In this document: piece by piece, positions 1-9,038 of the stretch
Position numbering within the stretch: position 1 is the stretch's first letter
Layout: each line of letters opens with the position of its first letter
Assembly (NCBI RefSeq): GCF_003985125.1
Contig: NZ_ML133567.1
Span: forward strand, 425,331 to 489,330
Length of the DNA stretch: 64,000 nucleotides
Source of the DNA: Rhizobium phaseoli
GTDB lineage: Bacteria > Pseudomonadota > Alphaproteobacteria > Rhizobiales > Rhizobiaceae
Reading direction: 5' to 3'
Notes under the pieces: generated by a model
Databases searched by the model: none
Seen by the model: the letters and a program-made list of their open reading frames with translations, nothing else
Told to the model about the DNA's origin: nothing
Position numbers and translations under genes: made by a program

Positions 1-257
1 ATCACCTTGAAAGTCTCCGACTGCACTGAGCCCGGTTCTGCGTCGGTATGATAGATGAACAGCCGCGGGATGTAGAACAATCCGGCCATCCAGGAGATCA
101 CCGCGATGATGTGGAGCGCCTTGATCCAGAGGTAGAGGTTGTCGGGGTTCCAGGCGAAAAGCCCGACCGCCATCAGCGCGAAGAAGGCCAGCGCAAAATG
201 GGCACGGCGCCGGGCATAAGCGCCAGGTTTCCGATCCGTCTGCCTTTCCCTAGTCAC
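1..257 (-). CDS. hemJ: Protoporphyrinogen oxidase HemJ, N-terminal part (cut by window edge)
   Basis: The reverse strand encodes about 85 residues before the window ends. They include a hydrophobic helix ([14 protein letters not shown]) and then [20 protein letters not shown], the typical first block of the HemJ/UPF0093 membrane family with its conserved histidine. HemJ oxidises protoporphyrinogen IX to protoporphyrin IX, late in haem synthesis, in the inner membrane. The GTG start at 257 overlaps the hemE stop by 4 nt (GTGA), which implies translational coupling. An internal ATG exists but would remove the first helix. The family assignment is firm. The C-terminal part lies outside the window. 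Confidence 0.85.
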   Translation of the reverse strand, partial: MTRERQTDRKPGAYARRRAHFALAFFALMAVGLFAWNPDNLYLWIKALHIIAVISWMAGLFYIPRLFIYHTDAEPGSVQSETFKV

Positions 258-1285
258 GGCGCGCCCCGCACGCGTTCGACCAGCTGCCGCACATGGTCAG
301 GGTCGGCCTGCGGCGTGATGCCGTGACCGAGATTGAAGATCAGCGGTCCATGGCCGAGATGCTGCAGAATATCGTCGATACCTTCTTCCAGCGCCCGACC
401 GCCGGCAACGACGCGCATCGGATCGAGGTTGCCCTGCACCGGTCCATCCTTCTGAAGTTCGGCGGCAAAGGCCAGTGGAACCGACCAGTCGAGGCCGATC
501 GCATCGGCGCCGGTCTTCTGACGATAGGCTTTCAGCTGATAGCCGGCGCCCTTGGCGAAGGCGATGATGCGCGCATGCGGCCGCTGCGATCTGATCGAAG
601 CGATCATCCGCGCAACCGGCCTGATCGCGAAGGCTTGGAACTCCTTCTCCCCGAGAACCCCAGCCCAGGAATCGAAAATCTGCACGGCGTCGGCGCCGGC
701 GTCGATCTGGGCGACAAGATAGTCGGCCGACACGTCGGCCAGCAGCATCAGCAGACGCTCGAAGGCGCGGGGATATTTGTAGGCGAAGAGGCGGGCAGGG
801 GCCTGGTCCGGCGTGCCGTGCCCGGCGATCATATAGGTCGCAACCGTCCAGGGCGCACCGCAGAAGCCGAGCAGGGTCGTCTCATCAGGCAACGCCTCGC
901 GCAACCGTCGCACCGTTTCCAGAACCGGTCTGAGATAAGCGATGACCTCTTCCCCGTTCAGTCTTGCGATCCCGGCTTCATCGATCGGATCCATCTCCGG
1001 TCCATGCCCTTCGGTGAACCGGACATTCCGTTTCATTGCATCGGGGATGACCAGAATATCGGAAAACAGGATGGCCGCATCAAAGCCATAGCGGCGGATC
1101 GGCTGCAGCGTCACTTCAACGGCGTAATCGGGCGTATAGCAGAGATCGAGAAAACTTCCGGCCTTCGCCCGTGTCTCTCTATATTCCGGCAGATAACGTC
1201 CCGCCTGCCTCATCAGCCAGAGAGGCGGGGGGCTGAGGCTTTCGCCATCGAGAACCCTCATGATCTTTCGGCGCGTGTCGCTCAA
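254..1285 (-). CDS. hemE: Uroporphyrinogen decarboxylase HemE
   Basis: A full-length 343-residue protein of the URO-D family. It removes four carboxyl groups from uroporphyrinogen III to give coproporphyrinogen III in the cytoplasm. The N-terminal signature [19 protein letters not shown] holds the conserved substrate-binding arginines. [16 protein letters not shown] near residue 140 is the second family block, and the C-terminal [16 protein letters not shown] is also typical. It is followed by hemJ with a 4-nt overlap, so the two form a haem operon reading away from the putative origin. In Caulobacter and Sinorhizobium hemE is the gene flanking the chromosomal origin. Confidence 0.97.
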   Translation of the reverse strand: MSDTRRKIMRVLDGESLSPPPLWLMRQAGRYLPEYRETRAKAGSFLDLCYTPDYAVEVTLQPIRRYGFDAAILFSDILVIPDAMKRNVRFTEGHGPEMDPIDEAGIARLNGEEVIAYLRPVLETVRRLREALPDETTLLGFCGAPWTVATYMIAGHGTPDQAPARLFAYKYPRAFERLLMLLADVSADYLVAQIDAGADAVQIFDSWAGVLGEKEFQAFAIRPVARMIASIRSQRPHARIIAFAKGAGYQLKAYRQKTGADAIGLDWSVPLAFAAELQKDGPVQGNLDPMRVVAGGRALEEGIDDILQHLGHGPLIFNLGHGITPQADPDHVRQLVERVRGAP

Positions 1286-1295
1286 GCGCTTCTTC

Positions 1296-1362
1296 CCTAT
1301 AAAAAATCAAAGATATTTTAAAAGGTTTCTATTTCTTAGAGTCGGTGTCTATCAAGGATTAA
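1296..1362. other. AT-rich tract, candidate DNA-unwinding element
   Basis: A run rich in A and T (for example ATAAAAAATCAAAGATATTT, then TTTAAAAGG) immediately outside the hemE start. It is far more AT-rich than the surrounding GC-rich genes and lies on the opposite side of the intergenic region from the DnaA boxes. It could equally serve as the hemE promoter region. Confidence 0.5.
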
Positions 1363-1502
1363 AATCCATCCACTGCCGATGCCATTTGTCGCGCGCCCGC
1401 AACCAAACTCGAAGAGAATTTTCCGATTCTTCAAAATTTCGGGGAGAAGGCGAATCCGGAAATGATTCCAAAACCTTGCTCCCACACCAATTTTCTGCTT
1501 CC

Positions 1503-1511
1503 TGTGGATAG
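1503..1511 (-). promoter_or_regulatory. DnaA box (one mismatch)
   Basis: TGTGGATAG is the reverse complement of the DnaA box TTATCCACA with one mismatch. It lies 81 bp from the perfect box at 1592. A weaker copy, TGTGGAGGC, starts at 1514, and an opposite-strand copy, TCCTCCACA, starts at 1550. Confidence 0.6.
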
Positions 1512-1591
1512 CTTGTGGAGGCGTATTCGACAAACCGATTTCGTCCCCATCCTCCACAGGACCTGGCAAAACCGGTCCGCCAAATTCGAAA

Positions 1592-1600
1592 TGTGGATAA
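1592..1600 (-). promoter_or_regulatory. DnaA box (perfect consensus)
   Basis: TGTGGATAA is an exact reverse-strand copy of the high-affinity DnaA box TTATCCACA, 86 bp before the ppsR start codon and within the hemE-ppsR intergenic region. Confidence 0.75.
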
Positions 1601-1685
1601 GGCGGCATGTTTTCCCTTGCCGGAGGCAGCCTCGCCGCCTTAGCTCTCCATCATCCAGTGTTTTCAACAGGCAGCGGAAAATAGC

Positions 1686-2507
1686 GTGGAGAACAGAACG
1701 AACTTCTTTCATCTACATCTGATTTCTGACTCGACGGGAGAGACTCTGATCTCCGCCGGCCGTGCAGCTTCGGCCCAGTTCCGATCCGCTCAGCCGATCG
1801 AGCATGTCTATCCGCTGATCCGCAACCGCAAACAGCTGCTGCCGGTTCTGCAGGCAATCGACGATGCCCCCGGCATCGTGCTCTACACCATTGTCGACCG
1901 GGAGCTGGCGAGCCTGATCGACGAGCGCTGCACCGAAATGGGCGTTGCCTCGGTCAATGTGCTGGAGCCGGTCATGAATGCGTTCCAGATCTATCTCGGC
2001 GCGCCGTCACGTCGCCGGGTCGGCGCCCAGCATGTGATGAATGCCGGTTACTTCGCCCGCATCGAAGCGCTGAATTTCACCATGGATCACGACGACGGCC
2101 AGATGCCGGACGATTACAATGATGCCGATGTCGTCATCATCGGCATCAGCCGGACGTCGAAGACACCGACAAGCATCTATCTCGCCAACCGCGGCATCAA
2201 GACGGCCAACATTCCGATCGTCTACGGCGTGCCATTGCCCGAGAGCCTTCTTGTCGCGACCAAACCCTTGATCGTGTGCCTGATCGCCACCACCGACCGC
2301 ATCTCCCAGGTGCGGGAAAACCGCATCCTCGGAGCGACCCAGGGTTTCGATCGCGAACACTACACCGATCGCGCCGCGATCTCCGAGGAGCTGAAATATG
2401 CGCGCTCGCTTTGCGCCCGTCACAATTGGCCGCTGATCGACGTGACCCGCCGCTCGATCGAGGAAACCGCCGCGGCAATCGTTGCCCTGCGCCCGAAGCT
2501 GCGCTAA
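1686..2507 (+). CDS. ppsR: Pyruvate, phosphate dikinase regulatory protein (DUF299 kinase/pyrophosphorylase)
   Basis: A 273-residue protein that begins [15 protein letters not shown], the hallmark of the DUF299/PDRP family. [18 protein letters not shown] near residue 155 is the family P-loop. Members reversibly phosphorylate and inactivate pyruvate phosphate dikinase or PEP synthase, using ADP as donor and Pi for the reverse step. The start is a GTG at 1686. It is the first gene rightward from the putative origin, as in Caulobacter. The exact target (PPDK or PEP synthase) is not visible; rhizobia carry PpdK, so PPDK is the likelier one. Confidence 0.93.
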   Translation: MENRTNFFHLHLISDSTGETLISAGRAASAQFRSAQPIEHVYPLIRNRKQLLPVLQAIDDAPGIVLYTIVDRELASLIDERCTEMGVASVNVLEPVMNAFQIYLGAPSRRRVGAQHVMNAGYFARIEALNFTMDHDDGQMPDDYNDADVVIIGISRTSKTPTSIYLANRGIKTANIPIVYGVPLPESLLVATKPLIVCLIATTDRISQVRENRILGATQGFDREHYTDRAAISEELKYARSLCARHNWPLIDVTRRSIEETAAAIVALRPKLR

Positions 2508-2540
2508 GCGCTGACCGAAAGCCGGCACTCCGAGGAGCCT

Positions 2541-3140
2541 ATGACAACAACAATCATCCTTGCATCGTCGAGCCCGTTTCGGCGGATGCTGATGGAAAAT
2601 GCCGGCCTGTCCTTCGAGGCGCATGCCGCAACGATCGATGAAAGGGCGCTGGAAGCCCCGCTGGAAAAAGCCGGCGCGACGCCGGATGCCGTTGCCCTCG
2701 CGCTCGCCAGGGCCAAGGCCGAGGATGTCAGCCGCCGTTTTTCGAACAGCCTGGTTATCGGTTCGGATCAGACGATGTCGCTCGGCGACCGCGTCTTCCA
2801 TAAGCCGAGGGATATGGCCGACGCAGCGAGCCATCTTCACGCCCTGTCGGGAAAAACGCATCGATTGAACAGCGCCGTTGCCATCGTCAACGATGGCGTG
2901 GTCCTGTGGGAACATCTCGCCCATGCCCAACTGACGATGCGGCCGCTGACGGCGGATTTCATTGCCAGGCATCTGGCGCGGGTCGGCGACAGAGCGCTTT
3001 CGAGCGTCGGCGCCTATCAATTGGAGGGGCAGGGCATTCAGCTCTTCGAGAAAATCGAAGGTGATTATTTCACCATTCTCGGCCTGCCGATGTTGCCGCT
3101 CCTGAAAAACTTGCGCGAACTCGGAGCGATCGATGGGTGA
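2541..3140 (+). CDS. maf: Maf-like nucleotide pyrophosphatase
   Basis: A 199-residue Maf/HAM1-fold protein. The N-terminal [18 protein letters not shown] is the family S-x-S-P-x-R-R motif, and [12 protein letters not shown] near residue 70 carries the conserved catalytic Asp. The GSDQ form is nearer to the YceF (m7GTP pyrophosphatase) subgroup than to the YhdE (dTTP/UTP) subgroup, an inference from the motif only. Family members hydrolyse non-canonical nucleoside triphosphates, a housekeeping role. It overlaps the aroE start by 8 nt, so it is co-translated within the ppsR-maf-aroE-coaE-dnaQ block. Confidence 0.9.
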   Translation: MTTTIILASSSPFRRMLMENAGLSFEAHAATIDERALEAPLEKAGATPDAVALALARAKAEDVSRRFSNSLVIGSDQTMSLGDRVFHKPRDMADAASHLHALSGKTHRLNSAVAIVNDGVVLWEHLAHAQLTMRPLTADFIARHLARVGDRALSSVGAYQLEGQGIQLFEKIEGDYFTILGLPMLPLLKNLRELGAIDG

Positions 3141-3990
3141 TTCACGTGAAACATTCGGGCCGAAAGCGTTTGTCACGGGCTTTCCGATCAAGCATTCGCG
3201 CTCGCCCTTGATCCACGGCTATTGGTTGAAGACCCTCGGCCTGCCGGGCAGCTACCGCGCCCATGAAGTCGCACCGGAAGCCTTTGCCCATTTCATCGCT
3301 TCGCTGAAGGATGGCAGTTCCGGCTTTACCGGTGGCAACGTCACCATTCCCCATAAGGAATTGGCCTTCCGCCTCGCCGACAAACCGGACGCGCTGTCGC
3401 AGGAACTCGGGGCGTCGAACACGCTCTGGCTGGAGGATGGCCTTCTCCACGCGACCAATACCGATGGCCGCGGCTTTACGGCCAATCTTGACGAACGCCA
3501 TCCGGGCTGGGACCGCCGCGACACGGCCGTGATCTTTGGCGCCGGCGGCGCCAGCCGGGCCATCATCCAGGCGGTTCGCGACCGCGGCTTCAAGACGATC
3601 CACGTCGTCAACCGGACCGTCGAACGGGCCCGCGAACTGGCCGACCGTTTTGGCCCGAGGGTTCAGGCCCATCCGGCCGGTGCGCTTGCCGAGGTCATGA
3701 AAGGCGCCGGTCTGTTCATCAACACCACATCGCTCGGCATGGACGGCGAAGCGGCACCGCAGCTCGATTTCACCCCTCTTGTGGCCGACGCCGTCGTCAC
3801 CGATATCGTCTATGTGCCGCTGAAGACGCCGCTGCTGGCGCAGGCGCAAGAGCAGGGCTTTCCGATCGTCGATGGTCTCGGCATGCTGCTGCATCAGGCC
3901 GTGCCGGGCTTCGAGAAATGGTTCGGCAAGCGCCCCGTCGTCGACGCCGCACTGCGCGCGCTCATCATTGCGGATATGGAAGCTCATTGA
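3133..3990 (+). CDS. aroE: Shikimate dehydrogenase AroE
   Basis: A 285-residue enzyme that reduces 3-dehydroshikimate to shikimate with NADPH in the shikimate pathway. The shikimate-binding block is [16 protein letters not shown] at residues 16-31. NVTIPHKE supplies the catalytic lysine, and NTDGRGF follows. The nucleotide site is GAGGASRAI with NRTVERA after it, the usual NADP-preferring arginine/threonine arrangement. The start overlaps maf by 8 nt and the stop overlaps the coaE ATG by 1 nt. Confidence 0.96.
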   Translation: MGDSRETFGPKAFVTGFPIKHSRSPLIHGYWLKTLGLPGSYRAHEVAPEAFAHFIASLKDGSSGFTGGNVTIPHKELAFRLADKPDALSQELGASNTLWLEDGLLHATNTDGRGFTANLDERHPGWDRRDTAVIFGAGGASRAIIQAVRDRGFKTIHVVNRTVERARELADRFGPRVQAHPAGALAEVMKGAGLFINTTSLGMDGEAAPQLDFTPLVADAVVTDIVYVPLKTPLLAQAQEQGFPIVDGLGMLLHQAVPGFEKWFGKRPVVDAALRALIIADMEAH

Positions 3991-4601
3991 TGCTGACGAT
4001 CGGATTGACCGGCTCGATCGGAATGGGAAAGTCGACGGCCGGTAAGCTCTTTGCCGAGGCCGGAATTCCGCTCAACGACTCGGACGCCGTGGTCCACGAT
4101 CTGTACGCCGGCGAAGCTGCGCCGCTGGTCGAGGCCGCCTTCCCAGGCACGATGAAGGACGGCGCCGTCGACCGCCATGAACTCGGCCGCCAGCTGGCGC
4201 ACGATCCCGCCGGCTTCAAACGGCTGGAGGCGATCGTTCACCCGCTGGTCCGCAAGCGCGAGACGGAATTTCTGGCGCGCCACCGCGCCGCGGGTGCCGA
4301 GATGGTTCTGCTCGATATCCCGCTGCTTTTTGAAACCGGCGCCTGGGAAAGGGTGGATGTCATCGTCGTCGTCAGCACCGATCCACAGATTCAGCGCCAG
4401 AGGGTGCTTGCGCGCGAAGACATGACGGAGGAAAAATTCGACATGATTCTCTCTCGCCAGACGCCGGATGCAGAAAAACGGCGCCGTGCCGACTACCTGA
4501 TCGATACAAGCCATAGCATTGAGCAGACGAGGGAACGGGTGCTGGAGATCGTCACCGATCTGAAAATGCGAATTGCCAAGGGAGATTTCCGGAATGCGTG
4601 A
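3990..4601 (+). CDS. coaE: Dephospho-CoA kinase CoaE
   Basis: A 203-residue P-loop kinase that phosphorylates dephospho-CoA at the ribose 3'-hydroxyl, the last step of coenzyme A synthesis. Walker A is GLTGSIGMGKSTAG near the N-terminus, followed by GIPLNDSDAVVHDLY and LLDIPLLFETG, both family signatures. I chose the ATG at 3990, which overlaps the aroE stop (TGATG), over an upstream in-frame start that would add 24 residues preceding the conserved MLTIGLTG. The 3' end overlaps dnaQ by 8 nt. Confidence 0.95.
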   Translation: MLTIGLTGSIGMGKSTAGKLFAEAGIPLNDSDAVVHDLYAGEAAPLVEAAFPGTMKDGAVDRHELGRQLAHDPAGFKRLEAIVHPLVRKRETEFLARHRAAGAEMVLLDIPLLFETGAWERVDVIVVVSTDPQIQRQRVLAREDMTEEKFDMILSRQTPDAEKRRRADYLIDTSHSIEQTRERVLEIVTDLKMRIAKGDFRNA

Positions 4602-5319
4602 GATCATTTTCGATACGGAAACCACCGGCCTCGACAACCGGATGGACCGCATCATCGAAATCGGCGGCATCGAACTCTTCAATCACTTTCCGACCGGCAA
4701 CACGCTTCATATCTACATCAATCCGGGAGATCAGAAGGTCCATCCGGATGCGCTCGCCGTGCACGGCATTACCGACGAGTTCCTGAAGGACAAGAAAGCC
4801 TTCGCCGAGGTCGCCGAGGAAATCCTTGCCTTCTTCGGCGATGCCAAATGGATCGCCCACAACGCCACCTTCGACATGGGCTTCATCAACGCCGAATTCG
4901 CGCGGATCGGTTTGCCGCCGATCCTGCCGGAGCGGGTGGTCGATACGCTGTCTATGGCGCGGCGCAAACATCCGATGGGACCGAATTCGCTCGACGCACT
5001 TTGCCGGCGTTACGGCGTCGACAATTCGCACCGCGCCAAACACGGCGCGCTTCTCGACTCCGAACTGCTGGCCGAAGTCTACATCGAAATGATCGGCGGC
5101 AGGCAGGCGGCCCTTGGCCTCGGCCTATCGGGCCAATCCGGCCAGACGGCGCGCGGCGACATGGCGATGGAAGATGATGGGGTGATATCAGCGGTGCTCG
5201 AGCGGCCCCGTCCGCTTGCGCCCCGTCTCAGCCAAGCCGAAGCGCAGGCGCATGCGGCGCTTGTTTCCAAGCTCGGCGAAAAGGGCATCTGGTCGAAACT
5301 CGCCAGCCCGCCGGCGTGA
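4594..5319 (+). CDS. dnaQ: DNA polymerase III epsilon subunit (proofreading 3'-5' exonuclease)
   Basis: A 241-residue DEDDh exonuclease. ExoI is IIFDTETTGLD (residues 4-14), ExoII is HNATFDMGFINAEF, and ExoIII is KHGALLDSELL, with the conserved histidine just before it. It excises misincorporated bases and binds the alpha subunit of the replicase. The C-terminal tail after about residue 185, including RLSQAEAQAHAALV, would be the alpha-binding segment. The ATG at 4594 is preferred because homologues begin MREIIFDTET. It is the last gene of the origin-proximal overlapping block. Confidence 0.95.
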   Translation: MREIIFDTETTGLDNRMDRIIEIGGIELFNHFPTGNTLHIYINPGDQKVHPDALAVHGITDEFLKDKKAFAEVAEEILAFFGDAKWIAHNATFDMGFINAEFARIGLPPILPERVVDTLSMARRKHPMGPNSLDALCRRYGVDNSHRAKHGALLDSELLAEVYIEMIGGRQAALGLGLSGQSGQTARGDMAMEDDGVISAVLERPRPLAPRLSQAEAQAHAALVSKLGEKGIWSKLASPPA

Positions 5320-5379
5320 TTCCTTAAATCGGGGCCGCCGCGCCCCTTGCGCGTCTTTCAGACGCACGGCGGCGAATTG

Positions 5380-5405
5380 AAAATGCCCGGGACTTGCCCG
5401 GGCAT
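5380..5405 (-). terminator. Rho-independent terminator of secB
   Basis: A perfect 9-bp stem, ATGCCCGGG / CCCGGGCAT, with a 5-nt loop. Read on the minus strand it is followed by a T-rich stretch. It sits 27 bp beyond the secB stop. A second GC-rich hairpin at about 5333-5374, without a T-run, lies just after dnaQ. Confidence 0.75.
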
Positions 5406-5432
5406 CCGCATGTCAGAACCGAAGGAATTCGA

Positions 5433-5915
5433 TCAGTTCGGAACGGCCTGAACCTTGGCGCGGGCCTGCTCTTCGGCAACGCGCTGGGCGAACATCTGCG
5501 TGAAGTCGATCGGATCGATCATCAGCGGCGGGAAGCCGCCGTTGCGGGTCACGTCGGCGATGATCTGACGGGCGAAGGGGAAGAGCATGCGCGGGCACTC
5601 GATGAAGAGAACCGGCAGCATGTGCTCCTGCGGGAAACCGGCAACGCGGAAGACGCCGCCATAGACGAGTTCGGTGTGGAACACCGTCTTGTCATCGTCC
5701 TTGGCTTCGGCATTCAGCGACAGCACGACATCGAAATCCGTGTCGGAAAGCGGATTGGCGTTGACGTTCACATTGATGTTGATCGTCGGTGCCTTGTCGC
5801 GCGCCTGCAGCGAACGCGGCGCACCCGGATTTTCGAAGGAAAGATCCTTCGTATATTGCGCAAGGATCGAGAGGGTGGGGTTGGTCGCACCGTTGCTGTT
5901 GTTGTCGTCTGCCAT
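5433..5915 (-). CDS. secB: Protein-export chaperone SecB
   Basis: A 160-residue cytosolic chaperone that keeps precursors unfolded and delivers them to SecA. Family blocks visible are [19 protein letters not shown], the strand [22 protein letters not shown] and [26 protein letters not shown], which forms the conserved C-terminal helix region. The open frame continues 35 codons upstream, but homologues start MADDN, so the ATG at 5915 is chosen. The gene stands alone, with its own terminator. Confidence 0.95.
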   Translation of the reverse strand: MADDNNSNGATNPTLSILAQYTKDLSFENPGAPRSLQARDKAPTININVNVNANPLSDTDFDVVLSLNAEAKDDDKTVFHTELVYGGVFRVAGFPQEHMLPVLFIECPRMLFPFARQIIADVTRNGGFPPLMIDPIDFTQMFAQRVAEEQARAKVQAVPN

Positions 5916-6016
5916 TGGCTTTTCCTCGAAGGGCATGGGAATGGTGCCGCCATCTAACATTTCGGGGAGGGGCTTACAACCCTGGGCGCTAGGCGCAGTT
6001 GCTCGCTCGAACCACC

Positions 6017-6532
6017 TCAATCACCGAGATGTTTGCCGGACCACGGCGAGTTGCGATCCGGCTCCCTATGATAATCCTCCTCGTCGAGATCCACCACCTT
6101 CGAATTCCGGTTGCCGTCGCAGAAATCCGGTTTCGGGCCGGCGGAAAAGCCACGCTCGGCGTTGACGACGACAAAGCGCTTGGCAATCGAGCGCCAGACG
6201 AGATCGCGCACCGGCGGAATAAGAATGAGGATTGCGATGATATCGGTGAGGAAGCCGGGGATGATCAGCAGCAGCGCGGCGATGACGTTCATCGCCGGCT
6301 TCAGCAGATCGTGGCCGGGCATCACGCCGTTTCGTCCTTCGCTCGACATGCGGCGCAGGATACCGATGCCCTGCCGGCGCAGCAGGACCGCGCCGAAAAC
6401 AAAGCTAGCCATGACGAGCGCCAGTGTCAGCGCCAAGCCGAGCGCCCGGCCGACGACGACGAAACCGGCAATTTCGCCAAGCGGCAGCAGCAGAATGAAG
6501 GCCGGCAGGATTGAAAAACGCATGGTCGTCAT
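6017..6532 (-). CDS. fxsA: FxsA-family inner-membrane protein
   Basis: About 171 residues. The N-terminal two-thirds match the FxsA architecture: a helix [20 protein letters not shown], a second helix around [18 protein letters not shown], the conserved GIGILRRM linker, and helices [20 protein letters not shown] and onward. PGFLTDIIA is the typical FxsA signature. The C-terminal tail is acidic and cytoplasmic. FxsA was named from a suppressor of F-plasmid exclusion of phage T7 in E. coli; its normal role is unknown. The start is uncertain: ATGs at 6532 and 6523 both precede the first helix. Confidence 0.85.
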   Translation of the reverse strand: MTTMRFSILPAFILLLPLGEIAGFVVVGRALGLALTLALVMASFVFGAVLLRRQGIGILRRMSSEGRNGVMPGHDLLKPAMNVIAALLLIIPGFLTDIIAILILIPPVRDLVWRSIAKRFVVVNAERGFSAGPKPDFCDGNRNSKVVDLDEEDYHREPDRNSPWSGKHLGD

Positions 6533-6653
6533 GTCCCGGACTGGCCGGTCTCCTCTTGGCGCGGCGAAGATGCCAGCCATCATTTGAATCATCTGTATAG
6601 GCGGACTATATGGGAGTACAAATCAGAGATGTTAACGGCGGTTGCGATACGAT

Positions 6654-7358
6654 ATGAGTTCGAACGACTTCATCACATTATTCTTCCTGGTGGCGGCGGT
6701 GCTGATTTTCTTTCAGCTCCGCTCCGTTCTCGGTCGCCGCACGGGGAACGAGAAGCCGCCGCGCGATCTCTATCAGCCGCGAGACGCGGCACCTGCCGAA
6801 GCCGCCGATGCCGGCAAGGTCGTGACGCTGCCGCGGCGTGATGCGACGGCCGAGGATGAGGATCGCTTCTCCGCCATCGATGCTGTCGCCGCACCCGGAA
6901 CGCCGCTCAACGAATCGCTGCGCGCGCTGAACAAGGCCGATCCCTCCTTCACCCCGAAGGAGTTTCTGAACGGTGCCCGCATGGCTTACGAGATGATCGT
7001 CATGGCCTATGCCGACGGCGACCGGAAAACGCTGAAGAACCTGCTGTCGCGCGAAGTCTATGACGGCTTCGATGCGGCGATCGGCGAGCGCGAAGCCCGC
7101 GGCGAGAAGGTGAAGTCCACCTTCGTCGGCATCGACAAGGCCGAGATCACCCATGCCGAGACGAAGGGCAGCGAAGCGCAGATCACCGTGCGCATCGTCA
7201 GCCAGCTGATATCGGCCACTTACGACAAGGCGGATGTGCTGATTGAAGGCGATGCCGAGAACGTCGCCGAGGTCAATGACCTCTGGACTTTCGCCCGCGA
7301 TACCCGCTCGCGCGATCCGAACTGGAAACTTGTGGCGACCGAATCGGAACATGAGTGA
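6654..7358 (+). CDS. Tim44-like domain membrane-anchored protein
   Basis: A 234-residue protein with one N-terminal membrane helix (FITLFFLVAAVLIFFQL), a variable linker, and a C-terminal Tim44/TimA-like domain from about residue 95, beginning FLNGARMAYEMIVMAYADGD and ending with NDLWTFARDTRSRDPNWKLV. Mitochondrial Tim44 tethers Hsp70 to the translocon; alphaproteobacterial homologues are inner-membrane proteins of less certain role. The ATG at 6654 is preferred to a TTG four codons upstream. It overlaps mltA by 8 nt, and the conserved neighbour order Tim44-mltA-smr suggests an envelope function. Confidence 0.88.
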   Translation: MSSNDFITLFFLVAAVLIFFQLRSVLGRRTGNEKPPRDLYQPRDAAPAEAADAGKVVTLPRRDATAEDEDRFSAIDAVAAPGTPLNESLRALNKADPSFTPKEFLNGARMAYEMIVMAYADGDRKTLKNLLSREVYDGFDAAIGEREARGEKVKSTFVGIDKAEITHAETKGSEAQITVRIVSQLISATYDKADVLIEGDAENVAEVNDLWTFARDTRSRDPNWKLVATESEHE

Positions 7359-8469
7359 CCACGCATCGGACTTTGTCCTGCAGGCCATAAGCTTCGACAC
7401 TTTGGAAGGCTGGAAGGATGATGATCCCTCCGGCCTTTTTGAAGTCATGCGATCCTGTCGCCGCCAGATCACCGAGGTCAAACCTTACCGCACCGGATCG
7501 CTCGGCCTGAGTTCGGAAGATTTGCTTCCGCTTCTGATCGCCGCCGAAGATTTCACACCGTCCTCTCGGGCATCGGCGCGCGGCTTTTTCGAAACACACT
7601 GCCGGCCATTTTTGATTTGCCGCAACGACGGCAGTTCCGGTTTCGTCACCGCCTTTTACGAACCCGAGATCGAGGTGTCGGACCAGCCGGACGACGTGTT
7701 CCGGTTTCCCTTCTACCGCCGCCCGGACGATCTGATCGATCTCGATGAGTCCAATCGACCCGCCGAACTCGATCAAGCCTATGCTTTCGGCCGCCTGCAT
7801 GACGGCCGCGTCAGTGCGTATCCGGATCGCCAGGCGATCGACCAGGGTTTTCTCGAGGGCCGGGGGCTCGAGATCGCCTGGGCGAAATCGAAGGTCGATG
7901 TCTTCTTTGTTCATGTGCAGGGCGCCGCCCGGCTGCGTTATAGGGATGGCCACATCGGTCGCATCACCTACGCAGCGAAGGCCGGTCATGCCTTTTCGGC
8001 GATCGGCAAGCTGCTGATCGAGCGCGGAGAAATCGACCGAGCCGAGATTTCGATGCAGTCGATCCGCAGCTGGCTGGCGCACAATCCCGAGCGGGTGGAC
8101 GAAGTGCTATGGCACAACCGCTCCTATATTTTCTTCCGGGAAGCGGCGGTCGCCGATCCCTCGGCCGGTCCGATCGCAGCTGCCAAGGTGCCGCTTCTTG
8201 CCGGCCGCTCGCTGGCGGTCGACCGCTTGATCCATACCTTCGGCTTTCCCTTTTTCATCCGCGCCGAAAGCCTCACCCATCTCGATGATGGCCGCGCCTT
8301 CGCCCGGCTGATGCTGGCGCTCGATACCGGCTCGGCGATCGTCGGGCCGGCCCGCGGCGACATTTTCACCGGCTCGGGGGATCTGGCGGGAGAACGAGCC
8401 GGCACTGTCCGCAACGCTGCCGATTTCGCCATCCTCATTCCCAATGCCGCCGCCGGACGGTTCGACTGA
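7351..8469 (+). CDS. mltA: MltA-family lytic murein transglycosylase
   Basis: A 372-residue protein with an MltA barrel domain in the first two-thirds (blocks FVTAFYEPEIEVS, FFVHVQGAARLRYRDG and the GKLLIERGEI region) followed by the C-terminal 3D domain around ALDTGSAIVGPARGDIFTG, where the catalytic aspartate lies. It cleaves glycan strands to 1,6-anhydro-MurNAc products. I see no lipoprotein box or obvious signal peptide at the chosen ATG (7351), which is odd for a periplasmic enzyme. The upstream in-frame extension lacks one too. It is coupled to the Tim44-like gene (8-nt overlap) and to the smr gene (1-nt overlap). Confidence 0.9.
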   Translation: MSDHASDFVLQAISFDTLEGWKDDDPSGLFEVMRSCRRQITEVKPYRTGSLGLSSEDLLPLLIAAEDFTPSSRASARGFFETHCRPFLICRNDGSSGFVTAFYEPEIEVSDQPDDVFRFPFYRRPDDLIDLDESNRPAELDQAYAFGRLHDGRVSAYPDRQAIDQGFLEGRGLEIAWAKSKVDVFFVHVQGAARLRYRDGHIGRITYAAKAGHAFSAIGKLLIERGEIDRAEISMQSIRSWLAHNPERVDEVLWHNRSYIFFREAAVADPSAGPIAAAKVPLLAGRSLAVDRLIHTFGFPFFIRAESLTHLDDGRAFARLMLALDTGSAIVGPARGDIFTGSGDLAGERAGTVRNAADFAILIPNAAAGRFD

Positions 8470-9038
8470 TGGCCAAGGATCGCAAGCTCAGCGCCGATGA
8501 GAGAATCCTCTGGGGCAAGGTGGCCCGCAGCACCCGGCCGATGCCCGGCAAGACGGGTGAGCTGAGTGAACTCGATGCCTTCCTCGCCGAGACGCAAGCG
8601 GCGGTGGAGCGGGAGAAGGCCGAAAAGCATACGCCTGCGTCGTTTACAGCGGAACAGCCGGCAACGCCATCGGTGTCGAAACGGCCTGCCGGGGTGCATC
8701 AGCCGCTGGAAAGGCCGGTCAAGCGCAAGATCGCCAAGGGCCGCCTGGCGCTGGAAGCACGCATCGACCTGCACGGCCTGGTGCAAAGCGAAGCCCATGT
8801 CATCCTTCTCGATTTTCTGATCCGCGCCCATGAGCGCGGCATGCGCCACGTGCTCGTCATAACCGGCAAGGGCAGTTCGATGGGCAGCGACGGCGCGCTG
8901 AAGCGGGCCGTGCCGCTCTGGTTCTCGAAGCCGGAATTCCGCTACCTGATCTCTTCCTATGAGCCGGCCGCGCAGCATCATGGCGGCGAGGGAGCGCTCT
9001 ATATCCGCCTGTCGCGACGGCAGGGGGAAAGGCCATGA
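8469..9038 (+). CDS. Smr/MutS2-type domain protein
   Basis: A 189-residue protein with a charged, disordered N-terminal half and a C-terminal Smr domain, seen as ARIDLHGLVQSEA, the strand/loop HVLVITGKGS and a terminal GGEGALYIRL. DLHG and TGKG are the two diagnostic motifs. Stand-alone Smr proteins are structure-specific endonucleases or RNA-binding factors (SmrB acts in ribosome-collision rescue in E. coli). The specific role is not determinable here. The gene overlaps mltA by 1 nt and the next gene by 4 nt. Confidence 0.9.
   Translation: MAKDRKLSADERILWGKVARSTRPMPGKTGELSELDAFLAETQAAVEREKAEKHTPASFTAEQPATPSVSKRPAGVHQPLERPVKRKIAKGRLALEARIDLHGLVQSEAHVILLDFLIRAHERGMRHVLVITGKGSSMGSDGALKRAVPLWFSKPEFRYLISSYEPAAQHHGGEGALYIRLSRRQGERP

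Larger units (their letters stand above)
1286..1685. other. oriC: Putative chromosomal replication origin (oriC) between hemE and ppsR
   Basis: This 400-bp stretch has no credible gene. It contains an AT-rich tract near the hemE end (about 1296-1362), three GANTC (CcrM methylation) sites at 1339, 1425 and 1464, and a cluster of DnaA-box-like sequences at 1503-1600, including one perfect TGTGGATAA. The same gene pair, hemE and the DUF299 gene, borders Cori in Caulobacter crescentus, and the Sinorhizobium meliloti chromosomal origin is also next to hemE. The assignment combines synteny with visible boxes. Origin activity itself cannot be seen in sequence. I did not find a canonical TTAA-N7-TTAA CtrA site here. 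Confidence 0.8.

Noticed and set aside
1286..1685. Short open frames on both strands within the hemE-ppsR gap
   Set aside because: They have no family similarity or ribosome-binding site and the segment has origin-like features.
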